In this document: piece after piece, positions 33,148 through 44,440 of the stretch
Numbering within the stretch: position 1 is the first letter of the stretch
How the letters are laid out: each line of letters opens with the position of its first letter
NCBI RefSeq assembly: GCF_963675165.1
Contig: NC_087381.1
Location: 3,534,001 to 3,598,000, forward strand
Origin: Halichondria panicea
Taxonomy: Eukaryota; Porifera; Demospongiae; Suberitida; Halichondriidae
Reading direction: 5' to 3'
Length of the DNA stretch: 64,000 nucleotides
The notes under the pieces: generated by a model
What the model was told of the DNA's origin: nothing
The model's database searches: none
The model's input: the letters and a program-made list of their open reading frames with translations, nothing else
Position numbers and translations under genes: made by a program

Positions 33148-34753
33148 CTGCAGTAAGCACTGGCAGAGCTAGTCTGTATGTACATTATCCATAGTAAATG
33201 TATGGTTTACATCATTTACCTAATTTATTTGATCATCAGAGCTCCATGTTACACTGTTTTACATGTATTTAGCTAAGAATTGGTAAGTAAGAAACTTTGT
33301 GGGGGGATATCTTGAGCTAGGAAGTAGTCATGGTTGCTTGAGAGTGATCAGAGTGTAGAGGGAGCATTGAAATATGCAGTAGGCATAGCCAAGTTGAGCA
33401 TTATGCTGTTTAATGTTCAATATTTGCTTTTAAGTGTGAAAACAAGGATTCAAAAGTAAAGTAAATTTCTAAAGGGACCTCCATAAAACGGACACCATTG
33501 GGGAACAGCCTTTTGGCCGTTATAGAGAATTAAGTGGTCTTCCTGGTTCTGTGAAGTTATTTTCCATTGCTAAAGCTAGTTGGGGACTAGAAAGCTGCTT
33601 GTGCTACGAAAAATATGCTGTATTACAGATTTTTAATGACCTGAATTACGGACCAGCTGTATAATTATGCTTAGTCCATGTAGGATGCCATTCTTGTAGA
33701 TCTATAACCACACCCTTCGTCTGTTATAGGCGGTTAATTCTTGCACTGTATCTTTCGTGCCAGGCTGTTGTCTGTAGTTTAGAGGTGTCCACTATAATTA
33801 TATTCGGGGTTGCAAATAGATAGTAAAAGCAGTTGGTACAAGGCATGCTGTCCGCTATAACAGATAAAGGGGTCCACTGTTCAGTTGTACGCCTTAAGGT
33901 GACATAATTATTTTCAAAGGTAGATTTGTTTGCTGGTGTTAAATTCTGCTAATTCTTGCTAAAGTTGTAAAATTAATGTTATAGTTTTAATGAGCAATTT
34001 TCAATTATCTGTGAGTACAAATTTTTGCAATTTTACTCTCATTTGCAGAAATATCAGAAATTAATACTCGCGAAAATATGTCACTTCAAGGTACAATCAT
34101 ACTGCATGTATATAATCATTATGATCAAACACGCACATGCATGTTATTGTTTTGTTGGGTACATGTTATTGTTCTAGACTGCACTGTTGCATGGTTACGA
34201 GAGCCTAGTGATGTAACTAATAATTATTGATTATCATGATTTATTGTACATGCAGGAGGTGTGAGAAGTGTGGTCACTGGCTTGAACTGGTGAACTGATT
34301 ACACATCAGCTGTCAAACTGTACAGAACACTCATTTAGAGGACCAATTATACTCCCTGTAAAATAGGTCTATAATGTTGCCTACTCTAATGCCATGCACA
34401 AAGGTGGGAAGCTAGGTGATTCCTGCCAAAATAATATGATTTTTTTGCATCGGGGGAATTTTTGTATGAGGTATGTTTTCCTGTATATAATTATGTTGAT
34501 GTTTTTTTTTATGAGGAATGTGTTTATGTATTATAGTCATTTCATGGTTATGAGTGCCACAAGCTGTTTATGATGCCTCGAGGCGTAGCCGCACTCGGGA
34601 TACGGTCCGTTATGGGAGCTCGAGGTTCCACTGTAATTAAAACTCAATGTGTAATTAATACGGATACGTGTAACTATGAAGTGACTTAAATCACAGCTGA
34701 AACTGGATAAAAAACAAACATGATCTAAAAAATCCTAACCTAGTTATACAGTT
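33148..34753. other. Non-coding stretch with MITEs
   Basis: No exon supported. It holds the MITE at 33892-34091 and degenerate GGACACC/GGTGTCC inverted-repeat debris at 33475-33880. Near 34570 there is a fragment of the GAGGCGTAGCCGCACTCGGG family. Confidence 0.55.
33892..34091. mobile_element. MITE, CCTTAAGGTGACATATTTTC family, copy 2
   Basis: It begins CCTTAAGGTGACATAATTAT and ends GAAAATATGTCACTTCAAGG. It shares TACTCGC/GCGAGTA and ATTTTTGCAATTTTACTCTC with 14575-14783, partly in opposite orientation. Confidence 0.78.
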
Positions 34754-37700
34754 TCACGCATTATTTTGCGGTATTTTTTTGTCAACTTTCTGAGACTCCT
34801 CCATGGCCTGGTACTGTTCTGAACCACCTTGATCAGACTTGAGCTCCCCAAAGTAGCGAAGGTTGAAGTACACCTGCAGTGAGGGTAGTATAACAGGCAA
34901 CAGTAATTATTATTAATGACTATAATTACCCAGGCGTTTGTTTCTTATTAAGTTTCTGAGGTGAGGAGTTTACATGGAACTGGCGTTTGGTCATGCATGA
35001 CATATCAGCTTACTATATAGAATCGGCCGGTGCTTTGTTTCATACCTGACGTTTATAGTAAAACGTGTGCTCGTATATAATATGAGCTACCAATGAGCTA
35101 TAACCAGCTGAAACGTAGTAAATTCATGGAAAATTTACTAGATAGCTTTGGCAGGGCCACGCAAAGAGATAAAGAAGGTGAATGAAAGCTCACAGGAGAT
35201 TGGCTCTGACAGCCATTTTAAGCATACATATTCTTGAATTTTAGAAAGAAAAAACGTCAGGGTTTCATACAGAGGGGGGGGGGTGGGGTGCCCTGGGATT
35301 GATTTCCCGCTAGAAATCTGAAAATTAATGATGTCATAATAAAAATGTATGACTTTTCTCCTTAAAAATAGACTAGTAATTATAAAATGTGTGGTTTGAA
35401 GCACACAAAAACCCAAATTGCACCTCAGATAACCATTCCTCAAAACATTTTCCTGGAGAGGACCCCCAGACCCCCCTCAATTAAACGTTTCTCCCTCCCA
35501 GCTAAAAATCCTGTATGAAACCCTGAACGTTTCTTGCTGACCTCCAGTATGGTAAAAGGCATTTATAAATAGGTATAACTATTGGGGCGAGCCCTGAGGT
35601 GAGTCCCATAGTTTCGAGTACTAGCTGTAGAGAAAAGCTCAGCGACCGGATATCCGTCTGTCTGTCTGTCACTTGAAGCTTTTTAGCATGACAATCGCTC
35701 CATTTGCACGCTTTTTAGCGTGGCGATCTGTTTGTCTCGAACTTTAGCGTGACGATCGCTGCAAGACATTAAATTTTATTTCTACTCGAACTCACTGCAT
35801 GCTGATACAGCTCAATAACTAGGCAGTGAGGCAATGGCATTGGGATATCAAACACACCATCTGCTGGCAAGACTATAAGGGAAGTTTGACAACAAAAAGA
35901 AGCTAATGAGACAGAAGCTCAGCTCGTCTGTCGTCTGTCTGAAGAGGAAGAGAGAACAGTTAGAGAGACCTTTATGAAACAGTAAGACATTTACTGGATG
36001 AAACTGATACAGCTCAACAACTAAGGGAATGGCGTTCCCTATACGCCATATCAAAGACACCATCTGCTGGCAAGGCTAAGGCCACTCCAAATCAATTACT
36101 TGTTTCTCATCCCCCTGCCGTACCCTACTTTGAGCCTGGTCAATTTACCTTGAAAACATACCGGTTGCTCATCACAAGACTTATTGTTGACCTTTGACCT
36201 GCTACTAGCAGTGATATAGTCAAGCACGTGATCTAGCACATGGCCATAGCTATAGGTCTGTAGAAGACTGGCTGCTAATCATCTTGCGAAGGACTTGTGA
36301 TTACAGACACTCATAGTACATTTGTACACTACTGGTCTACTGTATATGATGCCTGAAACTTTAGCAAGAACAAATATCCAATAATGTTGCGCATGCGCAA
36401 GCAGTCAGTAGCAGGCCTTCTCTTCAGGGGAGGCCAGTGAAGGAGGCTAGTTAGTTAGCTGCCAACGTGCAAGTTCAAGCTTCTTAGCTTTTGCTCGACA
36501 AAGAAGCTTTAACATCAAAATCTGCCACTATTTAAACCAAGATATTGTTGTGTGAAAGCTATCCATGCTGTAAACGCAGTGCTGTGGCATCCAGGTGAGT
36601 AGAAAAGGCTATCACAAACAAGTAAACTAGAGCACTAAAGTGCAAACCCTCGGCTGATGACATGATTGTAAGAAACTAGTATGTATGTCTAGGACAGCAA
36701 CTCAGGAGCAATAAAACTATAGAGTGAACTGGAGTTATGAGGCTCTATATGAGATGTACTGTGGAGTAGGATCACAGCAAAGAAGCCAGGAGTGTTAGAG
36801 AAGTATGGCTTCTTGGTGCTGGATTCAGACTCAAGCAAAGAGCTAACAACGAGACACAATTGTAGCTTTCTACCTTAGTGACCCTTTTCCACACTCATGG
36901 TCAAGGTTTCTACGCTTTTGAGTTGTCTCGGGTGATTCTATGCTTCGATTTTTGATAACACGCTCATGCTCAAGCTTCCTACGCCTTTGAGTTGTCTCAG
37001 GTGATTCTACGCCTCGATTTTTGATAATACGCTCATGCTCAAGCTTTCTACGCTTACAAGTTGTTTCAGGTGATTCTTCACCTCGGTTTTTGTTAGCGCG
37101 CTCACACTCTTGCTGTAGTCGTTGTTGAGCTTTGCTTGATGTTTCTAAAGCTCTATGTACCATCGTACATGCTGCATTTCGCTTTCTACGTACAGTAAGG
37201 GACTTACTATTCCGTAGAACATGGTCACAATTTGGACACCTCAGTGTCCTGATGTGGACCTCATCCCCACATTGGGGACAAGGTTTAGAGAAGGGTATAG
37301 TGATCTCTTCGGTCCAAGAAGTCTAGTCTGTCCTTTCTTCAGGCTTTCACAAAGTTTTCAGTCATAAACCAACTAGTGTTCAAGCTGGCGCTGTGCTAAT
37401 GCCTCTCGCCATGATTTGCTTTCGCTCAAAAGTATAGAAGAGAAAGTATAGAAGAGGAAAAAGTGTATAAAATAATCTGTCTAAAACTGACTTGCAATTG
37501 TATAATTATGGTATCATTGTTGTGTTTTGTGGCTGCTTATACCAGGACCTCAAGGATCTAGGAAGCAACAAAGAAGAAGATTTTGTTTTCAATTAATTAT
37601 AAGCGGAAGTGCATAATTATTTCATAAAGTTAGCTTATCTATATAAAGTCACTGAGAAGAAAAGACTTATTACATGCATCTATTGTTGTATTATGTGGCT

Positions 37701-40700
37701 TTAATACCAGGACCTCAAGAAAGAAGAAAATTGGATCTGTAGTTCATGCAGTGTATAATTATAATATTTAAGAAGAAAAGACTTGTGTACATGCATATTG
37801 TTATCTATAGTAGTGTTTTGTGGCTTACCAGGCCCTCAAGAAAAATATGATTCTGCCAGGAGGATCTGGATCTGGGGAATGAGCGCGCATGCGCATTACA
37901 TCCATAGGAATAATTAAAGGGTGTGTCCAAAGAGATCAATTTCACAAATGGCTACTGCTAGCTAGCTGTTTTAACAGGTATTTTCTGAGTCTTGTAGCTA
38001 ACAAAAAGCTAGCGCTTTAGTGCAAGGCTAACTCATATGTTGAATAGAAAGTTTGTGCGGACAGATGATGCTATGAAAGATTCTGAAGAGACTGCAACAG
38101 CCTTCAATGTGAGTCAAACTAGCCATAACTCGAGAAAGAAGCTTTAGTTTGCTAATCCACGAATCAAAATCCAAGAGAACGTGGCTAGAAGCCTATAGAA
38201 GCTGTTAGTTTTCGTCGCATTGCAACCGTTGAGCAGTTACAGCTGGAACAGACACACAGACACACAGACACACAGACACACACAGTCAGCTTTACCGTAT
38301 CCCTCGTGCGGCTACGCCTCGAGGCATAATGATTAAAACCACGTGGATGGGCTTGGTTATAGCCATAGTCTAGTAGGCCAATTGTTCCTGGTACGGGATC
38401 ACTTCAGCTGAAAATAGGTAATGAAGCCTTGACTACGTATTTGCAACTGAAGTGATCCCGTACCTTGACTCAAGGCCATGTGCAAGTTTAGCTTTTGCTC
38501 GCTTTTATCCGACAAAGGAGCTTTAACATCAAAGTCTGCCACAATTTAAAACAAGATACTGTTGTGTGAAGGCTATCCATGCTGTAAACGCAGTGCTGTG
38601 GCATCCAGGTGAGTAGAAAATCCCATCACAAACAAACAAACAGACAAACTAGAGCACTAAAGTGCAAACCCTCGGCTGGTGACATGATAATAAAGAAACC
38701 AGAAGAGTGATAATGCAGTGCATGTAGCATGTATGACTAGCATGCGCTAGCACAGCAACTCAAGAGCAATAAAACTAAACTAACAACGTACATGCATGAG
38801 ACATGCACTATGGACTGGGATCACAGCAAAGAAGCCTGGAGTCTTAGACTAAGAGAAGTATGGGCTGGAGTACGTATAGGATCCAGAGTCAGTCAACAAC
38901 CAGTCACAATTCTACTTTCTTGACAATTGTTCCTGGTACGGGATCACTTCAGCTGAAAATACATAATCAAGCCTTGACTACGTATTTTCAGCTGAAGTGA
39001 TCCCGTACCTTGACTCAAGGCCATGTGGCAAGTTTAAGCTTCTTAGCTTTTGCTCACTTTTACTCGACAAAGAAGCTTTAACATCAAAATCTGCCACTAT
39101 TTAAACCAAGATATTGTTGTGTGAAGACTATCTATGCTGTAAATGCAGTGCTATGGCATCCAGGTGAGTAGATATACTTGTTACAAACAAACAAACAAAC
39201 AGACAAACAAACAGACAGACTACTATAACCCGTGGTCGCCCACGTGCCTCGGGTTAACAAACAAACAGACAGACTACTATAACCCGTGGCCGCCCACGCG
39301 CCTCGGGTTAACTAGAGCACTAAAGTGCAAACCCTTGGCTGGTGACATGATTATAAAGAAACCAGAAAAGTGATATAATGCAGTGTATGTAGTGATGTTG
39401 TTATCATGTATGTCTAGCACAGCAACTCAGGAGTAAACCAGACTGGATGAAGAACAGGTAATGCTGAGAACAGGTAGTGGTACTATAGGATATATGCACT
39501 GTGGATTTATAGGATCACAGAAAAGAAGCCTGGAATCTCAGAGAAGTAGGCTCCAGGTTCTGCATGGAGTAGGATCTAAATTGGCTAAGCAGCAGGAGCT
39601 ATAATTCTAGCTTTCTAAGTGACCCTGTTCCATTGTTCCTAGTAGGTACAGGATCACTTCAGTTATAAAAGCGTGCGCTTGCTAATGCCTCTCGCCATGT
39701 TTTTGCTTTCGCTCCAAAGTATTAGAGTGTTATAGAAGAGGTAAATAATTTGCAATGTGCTTTGATTGTTTCACAAGAAAGGGGTGTCCATAGTTAATAG
39801 TGCATACTGATCATTTTAAATGGCCTGTAGCCAAACAGTGGGAGCAAACGTTTGTCAAAGGCATAGTCAGTAGTCTGTGAGATAAGCAGAATTCAATCAC
39901 AGAAAGTAGTATCAGTCTAAAAAGAGTTATCTGGTTTGTGGATTACCAGGACAACAAAGAAGTGGTATTGAGCGCGCATGCGCATTACATCCAGGAATAA
40001 GGTTCAATAATGGCTACTAACTTCTTTAGCAGCTTTTTCTGACTCTTGTAGCTAACAAAAAGCTAGCGCTTTAGTGCAAGGCTAACTCATAAGTTGAATA
40101 GAAAGTTTGTGCGAACAGATGATGCTATGAAAGATTCTAAAGAGACTGCAACAGCCTTCAATGTGAGTCAAACTAGCCATAACTCAAGAAAGAAGCTTTA
40201 GTTTGCTAATCCACGAACCAAAATCCAAGAGAACGTGGCTAGAAGCCTATAGAAGCTGTTAGTTTTCGTCGCATTGTAACCATTGAGCAGTTACAGCTGG
40301 AACAGACACACAGTCAGCTTTACCGTATCCCTCGTGCGACTACGCCTCAAGACATAATAACGCATGTGCCAAGCTCTGTTCAAGCTACATTTTGCTCGCT
40401 TTTACTAGACAACGAAGCTTTAACACCGAAAGCTGCCACTATTAGAAGTACTGACTTGTTGTGTGGAGGCTACCCATGCTGTAAACGCAGTGCTAGAGCA
40501 TCCAGGTAAGCAGACCCAGTCACAAGCTTCTTAGTTTTTGCTCGTTTTAATTTGACAACGAAGGTTTAACATCAAGTTCTGCCACTATTAAAACTAATAA
40601 CTTGTTGTGTGTAAAGACTATCCATGCTGTAAACGCAGTGCTGTTGGCATCCAGGTGAGTAGATTCACCCAACTACTATAACCAGTGGCCGCTCACGCAC

Positions 40701-43700
40701 CTCGGGTTAACAAACCAACAGACGACGACTATACCTGTGTGGCCGCCCACGCGCGCCTCAGGTAACAACATTTGGTTGGCCATTAATGGCCAACCAAAGT
40801 CTTGTTTGCTCTGATGCCTGAACTATTTGTATTTTGTGAACTGAACAGCCTTCACTGTAAGTAAAACTAGTCATAAAACTCGTGCAAACCCACGTATAAA
40901 AATCCAAGAGAACATGGCTAGAAGCCTACAGAGCTGTTAGTTTTTGTCGCATTGCAACTGCTGGAATAGACACAAACACAAACAGTCAGCTTTACGTATT
41001 CGTCGTGTGGCTACGCTTCGAGGCATAATAATCTTCATAGCGGTGATGTAATGGTAGTTGACTCACCACAACGAAGGCAACGGCTCCCCCAATGATCCAG
41101 CCACTTAGCACGTCAGTAGGGTGGTGCTTGTTGTCAGAGATACGAGAGAGCCCAACCAGCAGTGCTAGCATAAACGAGAACAGCATCAACATGAGCTTGA
41201 AGGCAGAACGCTGATAAGTCGACCGAACACAGGACAGGTACAGCTGTACAAGGAGATACAACCCGTCAATATACATAATTATAGCTACAAAAAGTCAAAT
41301 TTGTAAAAGCTCATAATATAGACTTGCAAGCTGGAGAAAAGGTATGGGATATCCACAGGTGCTTAAGATAAAGATAATTGTGCAGAATGGACGGATGTGT
41401 TCAAACGTTAAAGTATAACAGGAAAGTATAGGTTAAACGTAGGTGTATACTGCTTCATTGCCCCAAAAAAGTGCCGAGGTCTAGATGCTTAAAGTGTTAC
41501 TCCGAACTCACAGCGAGAAAAATGAAGGCATAAGCACTCATTGAGGAGTGTCCAGAAGGCCAGGAGACTCTGTGCAATGAGAAATGAGAACAAGTCAACA
41601 ATTTCTAATTACTACATTTTTTGGCTCATTTCATTTTGTAACCACAGCAGGTAATAATTATGTGATTAATGTGATTTAAGCACACCAACCACAAGTTCAC
41701 TACTGTATAGCGGGTATTTTCGTGGGGGTTATTTTCGTGGGCAAGCTGACCTCCATGAAATTTTAATGTAGGTGTGGCTTACTGGAACGTATGAATGCAG
41801 TGCGGGCAATGAACTTTTTACTCCCGAAAATCACAGTTTTCGAGTTAAACGAATTGTTTACCCCACGGAAATTACCCTCTATACGGTAATTGTTACACGC
41901 ACTTTCAAATCTATTCTATGCACCTTGACGCAGCAACAGTGGAGTTGTCTCCACGACAGACATAGTCCTGTACATAGCGCGGGTTTCCGTACGGATCTGT
42001 ACAGTTGAACAGGGAGAAGTCAGGATCACACACGTCCATGAAGTTGGGCCTCAGTCTACCAACCACTATCTTGCCAGCATCGGTGATGATCAACGTAATG
42101 AGATAGCCTGTGAAACATAAGTTGTTGTCTTGGGATGTGCACATAAGTATTAAACTAAACCACACATGTAATAACATTTGCAAAAAGTGAAAGTTGCTGG
42201 AGTAAACACCAAAATGCATGCTTGGAAAAAATGAGCATATAGGAGAACTGCATGTCAATCGGTCACAATGTTATTCAAATTCATGCACGTGCATTTCATA
42301 AATGTCTACATATGCCTATTAACAATGCAAAATGGTATTCATAACATGCAGTAAGCACTGGCTGCATAGAATTATGACAATGCTGGTGTCTGGGCCAATC
42401 CAGCAACTTTTAATTGCAACTAAAACATCCGCAAACAGTAATCAGAGTGAAAGACAACAACAGTTGAATTTTGAGCAGTCAAATGGATATAAAATTATGT
42501 ACTACGAGGAAAACACGTAATACTTGATTACAACGTGTAAATAACTACTACCGAGGACTTACACTAATAGCATGTGAAACGGATGGGGGAAGAGTGTATC
42601 AGGACGTGATTTCAATTCCCTCCAGATCCTAACACTAAAGGTGTATATACGTAGGGGCACTTACTCTGAATTGTTATGGTATTCCAGAAAAAATCCGTGT
42701 CACACACAAAGTTTAGCTAGCTAGGTATAGTGAAACGCTTCCCTTTGTGTTTGACTACAAGCTTTAATTAATCGAGGTACTGACAATAATAGAATCACCA
42801 GCTAGTAGTTTGTGTTTAGTTTGACCTACCGACAAGGTACCATCTGAACTCGTAGCAAATCCTGACGATCCAGTATGGAATGAGGCAGGACTGGGACTCT
42901 GCCCCACATGGATGAAACTGTTTGCCTGGTTTGGACTTGTGTGAGACAAAACGCTCCCATAGATTACCTCCAATCAACTGCAAGGAACAGTTAGTCTCAT
43001 TAAATCAACGGAACTCATAAGCTAATTGTCTCAAAGCTCAGAGCTGTATTTCCTCTCAGAAACTGTAAAGGACAAAGCAGCCACACCCCTTTTTAGACTA
43101 CAGATCTAGCGGCAGGACCCGCCCTCCCCGCAGTAGAAAGAACATGGTACAACGTCATCGGTGAGTAATCACTCTAGAGTCCAGACACATTGCTACATGC
43201 AGAGTAATGTGTCCAGGGGGACACCAAGCGGAGACACTTCACTCTGGAGTAATTGGTCTTGGGGGGACACGTTACTCTGGAGAAATGTTTTCCGGGGTAT
43301 ATACACCTTGCCACCTTGCTTCAGAATAATACACTCGCGGGCTGTCACTTTTTCACAGCAAAAAGTAGAAAACTCCTTGCAGAATCTTGTGCAAGTATAA
43401 TAGCGGCAGCTCAAGTGGCTAGAACGCATGCGGATACCACAAGATCATTGATAAGTTGAATGCAGAGTATCAGCTCACCACCATAGGCACTAGCATAGCT
43501 ATACGTACTAGAATACTTGTTGTGTAGTGTAGCTAAAATCTAAGTGTCACGGCCGTCACAAAAAACACAGCCACTTAGAATCTCATCTGATGTGCTGACT
43601 GTGTAACACAGGATTCTATAATTATACGGAGTTTGACCAGTCTACTTTTTGTCGTGCAAAAGTGGCGGCCCGCCCGCGAGTCTACCGAAGTAAGTGTCCA

Positions 43701-44126
43701 AGGGGGACAAGATACTCTAGAGTAATGTATCCAAGGGACACTTTACGCTGGAGTAAAGTGTCCAAGGGGTAATATTATTATACTGCGGGGGACACTTTTA
43801 CACTGTATAGATATATATATATCTATACGTACACGTACGTATCTAGCGAATAATTTTTGCTTCTAATTTTTAAAACACGTCTTTGCCAGCCAACTCACCA
43901 CAAAAAGAACTAGCAGAATACCCACAGTAACAAGTGCCTCAGCAGGCACTGTGCTGGGCTTGGCAGGGAACCTAATGGACGAGTCATCACAGTAGAAACC
44001 TCTCCTCACAATGGAACCCACTCGTTCGGCTATGACCAACCCAAGAAACAATATGAACAGGATGGCAATCACCACAAGATCAAACAACGTTCTCCACCAG
44101 GCTTTCAGCACCGACAGGCAACTCAT
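34754..44126 (-). CDS. Phospholipid phosphatase, PAP2 family (PLPP/LPP-like)
   Basis: An integral membrane enzyme that dephosphorylates lipid phosphates such as phosphatidic acid and lysophosphatidic acid at the outer leaflet. Six exons: 43899-44126, 42830-42977, 41924-42107, 41512-41569, 41067-41243 and 34754-34873. All phases agree and the protein is 304 residues, normal for the family. The start is MSCLSVLKAWW. All three PAP2 motifs are present: KIVVGRLRP (exon 3), PSGHS (exon 4) and SRISDNKHHPTDV (exon 5), with the catalytic His residues. Hydrophobic segments include LVVIAILFILFLGLVI, VTVGILLVLFV, and the stretch before SRISD. NCT and NST glycosylation sites lie in the luminal loop. The last exon (VYFNLRYFGELKSDQ) is 6.2 kb away across a repeat-filled intron. 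The stop is TGA at 34754-34756. Metazoan paralogue (PLPP1/2/3) cannot be assigned. Confidence 0.93.
35258..35525. mobile_element. MITE, CAGGGTTTCATACAG family, 5-bp target duplication
   Basis: Ends CAGGGTTTCATACAG and CTGTATGAAACCCTG, with AACGT on both sides (35253-35257 and 35526-35530). Related to 59015-59219. Lies in the last PLPP intron. Confidence 0.85.
35795..36085. repeat. Imperfect direct repeat
   Basis: CTGATACAGCTCAA(T/C)AACTA to CACCATCTGCTGGCAAG occurs twice, near 35801-35873 and 36004-36076. The second copy has an extra GGCGTTCCCTATACGCC palindrome. Non-coding. Confidence 0.65.
36870..37322 (-). CDS. Zinc-ribbon ORF with SPE repeats, transposon-related (partial)
   Basis: A 150-residue frame follows an acceptor-like ACAGACTAG, so it is probably one exon of a larger unit. 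A zinc-ribbon pair (CPQCGDEV then RCPNCDH) is followed by a basic stretch and three copies of a roughly 22-residue unit: KNRG-ESPETT-RRKLEHER. Such (E/T)SPE-type repeats often occur in invertebrate mobile-element genes, by general knowledge. It lies in the opposite-strand position of no other gene but inside the PLPP last intron, same strand. TAG stop at 36870-36872; a GT donor at the end (AAGGTAGAAAG) is possible. Confidence 0.5.
   Translation of the reverse strand, partial: TSWTEEITIPFSKPCPQCGDEVHIRTLRCPNCDHVLRNSKSLTVRRKRNAACTMVHRALETSSKAQQRLQQECERANKNRGEESPETTCKRRKLEHERIIKNRGVESPETTQRRRKLEHERVIKNRSIESPETTQKRRNLDHECGKGSLR
38388..39010. repeat. Two hairpins with GGTACGGGATCACTTCAG arms
   Basis: Near-perfect inverted arms GGTACGGGATCACTTCAG and CTGAAGTGATCCCGTACC occur at about 38391-38464 and 38935-39008. 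A half copy lies near 39650. Each hairpin is about 75 bp with a TTGACTACGTATTT centre. Confidence 0.8.
39183..39310. repeat. Short tandem duplication
   Basis: AACAAACAGACAGACTACTA plus the following CCCGTGG(T/C)CGCCCACG and CCTCGGGTTAAC segment is duplicated head to tail. A degenerate copy lies near 40670-40765. Confidence 0.75.
41701..41888. mobile_element. MITE, TACCGTATAGCGGGTA family
   Basis: It begins TACTGTATAGCGGGTATTTT and ends TTACCCTCTATACGGTA, in the PLPP intron between exons 3 and 4. Confidence 0.78.
43128..43795. repeat. Inverted GTGTCC/ACTCTGGAGTAA repeats in PLPP intron 1
   Basis: Clusters of GTGTCCA(A/G)GGGGACA and ACTCTGGAGTAA at 43155-43290 and 43697-43760 lie between inverted ends TCCCCGCAGTA (43128) and TACTGCGGGGGA (about 43781). 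Likely one non-autonomous element of about 660 bp. Confidence 0.6.
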
Positions 44127-44440
44127 GATGGGGCTAACGCTTGCTCTGCACTGCACTACAGGCTCTCAAAGCTAGCTGATATTAAAACAAGGCCGATTTT
44201 TCACTATGTAGAACAGGATGAAAAATCATAGCCTTATTTTAGAGACAGCTCGGCCAGTGTCAGGCTATAATTATAATAATACGCATAATTATTATGCGTA
44301 CATGTATGACCTCTAAATACGTACATGTTTATTTTTTCTTCCACATTATAATTTTGACCATTAAAAAAAAAGCCTGCTTTGAGTCTATAAAATCATGGTC
44401 GGTCAGCAAAATAATTAATGCAAAAATGTCCATCATGATT
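44127..44440. other. Upstream region of the phospholipid phosphatase gene
   Basis: Promoter and 5' UTR are expected here but no defined element is clear. There is an AT-rich palindrome at about 44268-44300 (TACGCATAATTATTATGCGTA). Confidence 0.4.

Larger units (their letters stand above)
36470..40660. repeat. Clustered dispersed repeats in the PLPP intron
   Basis: A block with CTTTAACATCAAAATCTGCC, ATGCTGTAAACGCAGTGCT and GGCATCCAGGTGAGTAG occurs near 36470-36600, 38490-38615, 39030-39170, 40390-40510 and 40520-40660. An inverted piece is at 59690-59765. A second block (GCTAGCGCTTTAGTGCAAGG to CTACGCCTCGAGGCATAAT) occurs at about 37980-38335 and 40040-40355, with a partial copy at 40840-41032. 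These alternate like a multi-copy array. Confidence 0.8.

Noticed and set aside
39143-39373. Possible tandem-repeat protein NKQTNKQTD
   Set aside because: It translates AAACAAACAGAC repeats in a transposon cluster within an intron; no splice or domain support.
44151-44156. Upstream GTG start for the phospholipid phosphatase
   Set aside because: Eukaryotic initiation favours the ATG at 44126, which gives a normal family length and a short cytosolic N-terminus.
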